This document shows, in pieces, positions 59,199 through 64,000 of a stretch of 64,000 bases of DNA. The DNA lies in contig PADC01000008.1 in the NCBI GenBank assembly GCA_002700385.1, positions 350,485 through 414,484 of the forward strand. Reading direction: 5' to 3'. Every line of letters begins with the position of its first letter. The stretch's first letter is position 1. Below the pieces are notes generated by a model. That model worked only from the letters and a program-made list of their open reading frames with translations, was not told the origin of the DNA and did not search any database. Source of the DNA: Cycloclasticus sp. (GTDB lineage Bacteria > Pseudomonadota > Gammaproteobacteria > Methylococcales > Cycloclasticaceae). A program made the translations under genes and the position numbers.

Positions 59199-59663
59199 CT
59201 ATTCTTTTGATGCACTATTGAACAAGAACTGCCCAATAATTTGTTCTAACACCAAAGCGGACTGAGTTAACTCAATTTCACTCCCATTCACCAACACATC
59301 TTCTTCACCACCTGGCTCAAGACCAATGAACTGTTCCCCCAATAACCCTGCCGTTAAAATACTGGCATTCGTATCCAAAGGTAGTTGATTATATTGGGCT
59401 TCGATATTCATCGTGACCACTGCTTCAAAAGATTCAGGATCAAAGTCAATAGCCTTTACTCGACCTATATTGACGCCCGCCATAGACACTGGGGCACGTA
59501 CTTTTAAGCTACCAATATTCTCAAAATTTGCTTTAACGTCGTAACCCTCCTCACCACCAACATTGCTCAGATTGCTGACCTCCATAGATAAAAAGAACAT
59601 CGCAACAAAGCCAATAGCCACAAAAAAACCCACTAATACTTCAATTGATCTTGATATATGCAT
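59199..59663 (-). CDS. mlaD: Outer-membrane lipid asymmetry transporter protein MlaD
   Basis: MCE-domain substrate-binding subunit of the Mla phospholipid transporter. The 154-residue protein has one N-terminal membrane helix (about 8-28; IEVLVGFFVAIGFVAMFFLS) and one MCE domain in the periplasm (about 35-120; GSLKVRAPVSMAGVNIGRVK, LTAGLLGEQFIGLEPGG). In E. coli MlaD is 183 residues and hexameric. It lies between mlaE (two-base gap) and mlaB. Its periplasmic partner MlaC is not encoded here. Confidence 0.95.
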   Translation of the reverse strand: MHISRSIEVLVGFFVAIGFVAMFFLSMEVSNLSNVGGEEGYDVKANFENIGSLKVRAPVSMAGVNIGRVKAIDFDPESFEAVVTMNIEAQYNQLPLDTNASILTAGLLGEQFIGLEPGGEEDVLVNGSEIELTQSALVLEQIIGQFLFNSASKE

Positions 59664-59665
59664 CT

Positions 59666-60448
59666 TTAGATATCTCCAAACATCAATGCCGTTAAAATAA
59701 AATCTAACAATAAAATAGCAAACGCCGAATGAACAACTGTTCGTGTAGTTGCTCGCCCCACCCCTTCAGAGGTCGGTATGGCATCATAGCCTTCAAAAAT
59801 GGCAATCCATGTCACCACCCAGCCAAAAACCACACTCTTGATCAGGCCATTCATAACATCTTCACTAAAGTCAATTTTAGCCTGCATCTGAGCCCAAAAA
59901 CCGCCTTCATCAATACCCAGTAAACCAACGCCTATGAAATACCCACCCACAATACCAACGGCTGAAAAAATCGTTGCTAACAATGGCATAGAAATGAGCC
60001 CTGCCAAAAAACGAGGCGCCATAATTCTTTTAACAGGATCGACAGCCATCATTTCCATGCCGGATATTTGCTCTGTGGCCTTCATCAATCCAATTTCAGC
60101 GGTTAACGCAGATCCGGCTCGTCCAGCAAATAACAAGGCCGTGACCACTGGCCCTAGCTCCCTGATAAGCGAAGCTGACACCATCACCCCCAACATGCCT
60201 TCAGCACCAAAGTCTGACAAGGTGTAAAAGCCCTGCAAGGCAAGCACCATCCCTACAAAAAGACCCGATATAACAATCAATGAGAAACTTAAAACGCCCA
60301 CCGAATGCATCTGCGCAATCAGCAAGCGAGGCCGCACAATAACACTCGGAACACTGAATACGATATTAACGAAGAAAAGAGATCCCCGACCCAATCGTTC
60401 GAACATGCTTATTGATACGGCACCTAATCGTTGCAAATAACTTAGCAT
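59666..60448 (-). CDS. mlaE: Lipid asymmetry ABC transporter permease MlaE
   Basis: Inner-membrane permease of the Mla system. The 260-residue protein has about five to six membrane helices and the MlaE/DUF140 signatures. These are FVGMVLALQGFYTLSDFGAE, SLIRELGPVVTALLFAGRAG, EIGLMKATEQISGMEMMAVD and KSVVFGWVVTWIAIFEGYDA. Length is that of E. coli MlaE (260). It is 19 bases downstream of mlaF. Confidence 0.97.
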   Translation of the reverse strand: MLSYLQRLGAVSISMFERLGRGSLFFVNIVFSVPSVIVRPRLLIAQMHSVGVLSFSLIVISGLFVGMVLALQGFYTLSDFGAEGMLGVMVSASLIRELGPVVTALLFAGRAGSALTAEIGLMKATEQISGMEMMAVDPVKRIMAPRFLAGLISMPLLATIFSAVGIVGGYFIGVGLLGIDEGGFWAQMQAKIDFSEDVMNGLIKSVVFGWVVTWIAIFEGYDAIPTSEGVGRATTRTVVHSAFAILLLDFILTALMFGDI

Positions 60449-60467
60449 ATTAGAGTCACCTTTATAC

Positions 60468-61304
60468 TCAACTTTCTATCCCCAACAAATCTTTAGCGTA
60501 ATCCTCCGCCGCATAATGAAAATGCACCGGTCCGTCCGCCATGCCTTGCATAAACTGCTGCGACCACTCAGAGTCTGAATTTGCCAATTGTTCAGGTGAC
60601 CCGTGTTCCATCACCTTACCGGCAGATACCAAGTAAACATAGTCTGCTATCGCGCATGTTTCTTTTACATCATGCGAAACAACAATACTCGACAAGCCCA
60701 ACGCATTATTAAGCAAACGAATAAGCCGCACTAGGACACCCATAGAAATAGGGTCTTGTCCCGTGAAAGGCTCGTCATACATAATCATCATAGGATCCAA
60801 AGCGATGGCACGCGCCAAGGCCACGCGTCTCGCCATGCCACCCGATAACTCCGCTGGCATCAGATACCTGGCACCCCGCAAGCCAACGGCATTTAACTTC
60901 ATTAGCACCAAATGACGAATCATCGACTCGGGCAACGTCGTATGTTCTCGCAATGGAAACGCAACATTATCAAACACCGAAATATCCGTTAACAGCGCGC
61001 CACTTTGAAACAGCATCCCCATTTTTTTTCGTAACTGGTAAAGTTGCTTACGCTTCAGTTGATGCACATTTTGCCCGTCAACTTCTATAGAGCCAGACGA
61101 TGGCTTTAATTGACCACCAATCAGCTTTAGCAGGGTTGTTTTACCTGTTCCACTCGGCCCCATAATGGCGGTGACTTTTCCACGCTGAAAGTCCATATCC
61201 ACACCGTCAAAAATAAGCTTTGACCCGCGTGAAAAATGAACATCTCTAACTTTTATGAATGGAGTTGTCTCTGCCAATTCCGCTCCCCTATTATGTTCCA
61301 GCAT
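60468..61304 (-). CDS. mlaF: Lipid asymmetry ABC transporter ATP-binding protein MlaF
   Basis: ATPase driving phospholipid traffic between the inner and outer membrane. The 278-residue protein has Walker A GPSGTGKT (49-56), Q-loop MLFQSGALLTDISVFDNVA, signature ELSGGMARRVALARA, Walker B MIMYDEPFTGQDP and H-loop VVSHDV. Before the core ABC domain lies a short N-terminal stretch (MLEHNRGAELAETTP). It is the first gene of mlaFED-B, divergent from caxA as in E. coli. Confidence 0.97.
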   Translation of the reverse strand: MLEHNRGAELAETTPFIKVRDVHFSRGSKLIFDGVDMDFQRGKVTAIMGPSGTGKTTLLKLIGGQLKPSSGSIEVDGQNVHQLKRKQLYQLRKKMGMLFQSGALLTDISVFDNVAFPLREHTTLPESMIRHLVLMKLNAVGLRGARYLMPAELSGGMARRVALARAIALDPMMIMYDEPFTGQDPISMGVLVRLIRLLNNALGLSSIVVSHDVKETCAIADYVYLVSAGKVMEHGSPEQLANSDSEWSQQFMQGMADGPVHFHYAAEDYAKDLLGIES

Positions 61305-61341
61305 AAGTTAATGCTGATCCGTGCGTATAAATAAACGAAAC

Positions 61342-61370
61342 ATTGTCCCTACCTTATTAATCTACGTCAA
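61342..61370 (-). promoter_or_regulatory. Sigma-70 promoter of the mla-murA-his run
   Basis: On the minus strand TTGACG (61370-61365) is separated by 17 bp from GACAAT (61347-61342). It is about 40 bases before the mlaF ATG. The remaining part of the 61305-61509 divergent region is AT-rich and should hold the caxA promoter; a weaker TTGCAA (61443-61448) with GACAAT (61464-61469) is the best candidate. Confidence 0.55.
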
Positions 61371-61509
61371 TCCGAACTTATAATATTTACGACTTAACAT
61401 TTTGAATTTCATTTAAACTTTAAGTTTTAGCGCTTAAGTTTTTTGCAATTCATTATTCTATGCGACAATGAATTTTTGCGATGACTAATACAGTCCCTCA
61501 TACAGTCTT

Positions 61510-62487
61510 ATGCTTCTATTTTTAGCTGCTCTTGTTGCAGGCTTTTTCTTTTTAATTTTTTCCGCTGATTTTTTCGTCAAAGGCACATCCGCTATTGCTC
61601 GAAACCTTGGTGTCCCTCCTTTGATTATTGGGCTGACCATTGTTGGCTTAGGCACCTCAGCACCCGAAATGCTGGTAGCAGGCATGGCATCTATTCAGGG
61701 CAACACAGGGCTTGCAACCGGTAATGCCATTGGCTCAAATATCGCAAATATCGGCTTAGTCCTTGGCGCAACAGCCTTGACCGCCCCAATTCTATTACAA
61801 TCTTCGCTACTAAAGCGTGAATTCCCTATTCTAATGGCCATTTCGATGGCGAGTTACCTGCTTGTTATCGATGGACACCTATCGAGGTTGGATGGCCTCG
61901 TGCTTATCACGGGGCTTGGAATCTTCCTCTATTGGTTATTACGAAGTGCTCAACAGACCAAAAAACAAAGCAAAGATATTCTTGCCACTGAATTTGAGGA
62001 AGAGATTCCAACTAACTTAAGTACAAAAGTTGCTTCTTTCTATGCCATCTCAGGGCTCGTTACCCTGATCGCCAGCTCAAAACTACTCGTGTGGGCAGCC
62101 GTTAATATTGCCATTTTCTTCGGCGTTAGTGATTTAGTTATTGGCTTAACCATCATCGCCATTGGCACGAGCTTGCCAGAATTGGCAGCGTCTATAATGA
62201 GCGTTATTAAAAAAGAGCCTGATCTGGCCGTTGGTAATATTATCGGTTCAAATGCCTTTAATTTATTAGCGGTCTTATGCTTACCCGGTCTTTTATACCC
62301 TAATTCAGTAGACACTCAGCTGGTTACTCGTGATTTTCCCATTATGCTTGGCTTTACCTTGCTTCTATTTTTTTTCTCGTACAGCTTTAATGGCGAACCC
62401 AAGATCAACCGTTTTAAAGGTGGGCTTTTTGTGCTATTTTTTGCTGCCTATCTCAGCAAGGTATATTTAGACACCTTAGGAACCTAG
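61510..62487 (+). CDS. caxA: Calcium/sodium antiporter, CaCA family (YrbG-like)
   Basis: Inner-membrane cation antiporter of 325 residues with ten predicted helices in two inverted repeats. Each repeat carries the alpha motif: GLGTSAPEMLVAGMASIQGN with GNAIGSNIANIGLVLGA in the first half, and AIGTSLPELAASIMSVIKKE with GNIIGSNAFNLLAVLCLPG in the second. These bind the transported cation. The E. coli homologue is yrbG, in the same place divergent from mlaF and upstream of kdsD. The physiological ion is uncertain. Confidence 0.94.
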   Translation: MLLFLAALVAGFFFLIFSADFFVKGTSAIARNLGVPPLIIGLTIVGLGTSAPEMLVAGMASIQGNTGLATGNAIGSNIANIGLVLGATALTAPILLQSSLLKREFPILMAISMASYLLVIDGHLSRLDGLVLITGLGIFLYWLLRSAQQTKKQSKDILATEFEEEIPTNLSTKVASFYAISGLVTLIASSKLLVWAAVNIAIFFGVSDLVIGLTIIAIGTSLPELAASIMSVIKKEPDLAVGNIIGSNAFNLLAVLCLPGLLYPNSVDTQLVTRDFPIMLGFTLLLFFFSYSFNGEPKINRFKGGLFVLFFAAYLSKVYLDTLGT

Positions 62488-62509
62488 CTCAACCAGACAC
62501 CGACCCTAT

Positions 62510-63493
62510 ATGTCCGACAAAAAAAACCATCGCGCACAGCTTAAACGATTAGGTTTAGCTGTTATAAAAACGGAAACTGAAGCTATAGCGAACCTGACCG
62601 ACCAAGTTGATGAAAATTTCATCAATGGATGCGAGCTTATGCTTCAATGTACGGGCAAAATTGTTGTTATTGGCATGGGCAAATCCGGGCACATTGGAAA
62701 TAAAATTGCAGCCACACTCGCTAGCACGGGCACACCCGCTTTCTTTATCCATCCCGGCGAAGCCAGTCACGGCGATCTCGGTATGATTACCCGTAACGAT
62801 GTTGCGTTAGCACTTTCAAACTCGGGTGAGACAGCGGAAGTGTTAACCATTTTACCTATACTCAAGCGCCTGGGTATTCCGCTCATTTCGATCACTGGCA
62901 ACCCTCATTCAACGTTAGCCAATATGTCTGACGCACCAATTAACGCCAGCATTACTCAAGAAGCCTGTCCGTTAGGACTCGCCCCAACATCAAGCACCAC
63001 TGCGGCTCTTGTGATGGGGGATGCCTTGGCCATTGCGTTACTTGAAGCGCGCGGTTTCACTGAAGCGGATTTTGCGCTATCACACCCCGGCGGCAGTCTA
63101 GGCAGACGATTACTGCTTCATGTTCGCGACATCATGCACACTGGCGATAACATCCCACTGGTTGAAGAGACTGCGCTTGTGAGTACCGCTTTACTTGAAA
63201 TGACTGAAAAAAAACTCGGCATGACGGCCATCGTTAATCAACAAGGTCATTTAACAGGTATTTTTACCGATGGAGATTTACGGCGTATGCTTAAAAATAT
63301 CACCGACATACACACAACCCCAATAAAACAAGTCATGACTCAAGGCGGCACCACAATTAGTTCAGAAAAGTTAGCCGTTGAAGCCCTACAATTAATGCAA
63401 GATAAAAAAATCAACTCTCTCCTCGTCACCGATGATAATAAACTGGTAGGCGCACTTAATATGCACGATATGCTTAAAGCAGGGCTGTCATGA
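62510..63493 (+). CDS. kdsD: D-arabinose 5-phosphate isomerase
   Basis: Converts ribulose 5-phosphate to arabinose 5-phosphate, the first step of Kdo synthesis for lipopolysaccharide. The 327-residue protein (E. coli 328) has an SIS sugar-phosphate domain (about 40-180; VVIGMGKSGHIGNKIAATLA, SNSGETAEVL, TSSTTAALVMGDALA) and two CBS domains (about 205-327). ALSHPGGSLGRRLLLHVRDI links them. The end overlaps kdsC by four bases (ATGA). Confidence 0.97.
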   Translation: MSDKKNHRAQLKRLGLAVIKTETEAIANLTDQVDENFINGCELMLQCTGKIVVIGMGKSGHIGNKIAATLASTGTPAFFIHPGEASHGDLGMITRNDVALALSNSGETAEVLTILPILKRLGIPLISITGNPHSTLANMSDAPINASITQEACPLGLAPTSSTTAALVMGDALAIALLEARGFTEADFALSHPGGSLGRRLLLHVRDIMHTGDNIPLVEETALVSTALLEMTEKKLGMTAIVNQQGHLTGIFTDGDLRRMLKNITDIHTTPIKQVMTQGGTTISSEKLAVEALQLMQDKKINSLLVTDDNKLVGALNMHDMLKAGLS

Positions 63494-64000
63494 TAGAACT
63501 GAGCAAGGATTTTCAGCAACGTGCAAAAGATATCCTGTGCGTTATCTTTGATGTCGATGGTGTTTTGACGGATGGAAAATTATTCTTTGACCTGAAAGGC
63601 AAAGAATATAAATCCTTTCATGCTCAAGATGGTCAAGGACTCAAGCTATTACAACAAAATGGAATTGAGGTGGCCGTTATTTCTGGTCGTTCTTCGCCAA
63701 TTGTTGACCGCCGAATGAAAGGTCTTGGCATCGCCCATGTATACCAAGGCCAAGAAAACAAAACGGCCGCCTTTAATGATCTACTCAACAAACTCAACTT
63801 AACACCCGATCAAGTCACGCATGTTGGTGATGACCTGCCCGATTTAGCACTGATGTCACAGGCTCGTCTTGCCATTGCCGTACAGGATGCCAACCCATCT
63901 ATACTGCCCTACTGCCATGCTCAAACAAGCCGCTGCGGTGGCCAGGGTGCGGCAAGAGAAGTTTGCGACACTATCCTCGCTGCTCAGGGTAAGCTGGACA
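63490..64000 (+). CDS. kdsC: 3-deoxy-D-manno-octulosonate 8-phosphate phosphatase, cut by the window end
   Basis: HAD-family phosphatase releasing Kdo from Kdo-8-phosphate. The first 170 residues are present, nearly the whole usual length of about 180; the stop lies outside the window. The nucleophile motif is VIFDVDGVLTDGKLFF, followed by FHAQDGQGLKLLQQNGIEVA, VISGRSSPIV (motif II), a Lys in KTAAFNDL (motif III) and VGDDLPDLALM (motif IV). It has no cap domain, as in KdsC. It overlaps kdsD and belongs to the kdsD-kdsC-lptC set. Confidence 0.96.
   Translation, partial: MIELSKDFQQRAKDILCVIFDVDGVLTDGKLFFDLKGKEYKSFHAQDGQGLKLLQQNGIEVAVISGRSSPIVDRRMKGLGIAHVYQGQENKTAAFNDLLNKLNLTPDQVTHVGDDLPDLALMSQARLAIAVQDANPSILPYCHAQTSRCGGQGAAREVCDTILAAQGKLD

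Overview
The window is ordinary chromosomal DNA of a gammaproteobacterium. Gene order is close to that of E. coli and its relatives in many blocks: dnaX-ybaB-recR with ffs, uvrC-pgsA-tRNA-Gly-tRNA-Cys, tRNA-fMet-rimP-nusA-infB-rbfA-truB-rpsO-pnp, nrdR-ribD-ribE-ribBX-ribH-nusB-thiL-pgpA, petABC-sspA-sspB, mla-murA-hisGDC, and caxA-kdsD-kdsC. Moderate-to-low GC, a monomeric isocitrate dehydrogenase, a RegB/RegA redox pair, a PHA repressor, a bc1 complex and short-form HisG point to an aerobic marine-type lineage (Thiotrichales, Cycloclasticus- or Methylophaga-like). That placement is an inference from content, not a database result.

Layout. 1-4.7 kb: replication and repair genes (recR partial, ybaB, dnaX), the 4.5S RNA, and a RegB/RegA two-component system. 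4.9-7.7 kb: a degenerate GGDEF protein and monomeric icd. 7.9-13.1 kb: a complete type II-C CRISPR-Cas locus, comprising 12 identical repeats, cas2, cas1, a compact 1034-residue cas9 and an unannotated but clearly recognisable tracrRNA divergent from cas9. 13.2-13.7 kb: a decayed pseudogene. 13.8-25.7 kb: two tRNAs, pgsA, uvrC, phaR, then the pnp/rpsO/truB/rbfA/infB/nusA/rimP translation-transcription cluster headed by initiator tRNA. 25.7-32.9 kb: pgpA, thiL, nusB and riboflavin genes, nrdR, glyA. 33-46 kb: ettA and a set of smaller metabolic, signalling and stress genes. 46-50.6 kb: an orphan NosR-like protein, an acyl-CoA ligase and a DUF523 protein. 50.7-54.4 kb: sspB, sspA and cytochrome bc1. 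54.5-61.3 kb: his genes, murA and a reduced mla operon. 61.5-64 kb: caxA, kdsD and kdsC (cut by the window end).

The most interesting part is the CRISPR-Cas locus. From sequence alone one can pair the tracrRNA anti-repeat (13029-13058) with the array repeat, place a TATAAT promoter just upstream of it, find the tracrRNA hairpins and terminator, and see a promoter-like -35/-10 pair in every repeat. That would allow each crRNA to be transcribed individually, as known in Neisseria type II-C arrays. Other notable points are an A9 slippage site in dnaX with an immediate -1 stop (predicted gamma subunit), an initiator tRNA with a C1/U72 mismatch, a RibBX whose GTP cyclohydrolase domain lacks the zinc cysteines, an mla operon without mlaC, and a NosR-like protein with no nos genes nearby. 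I found no wholly unknown multi-gene system.
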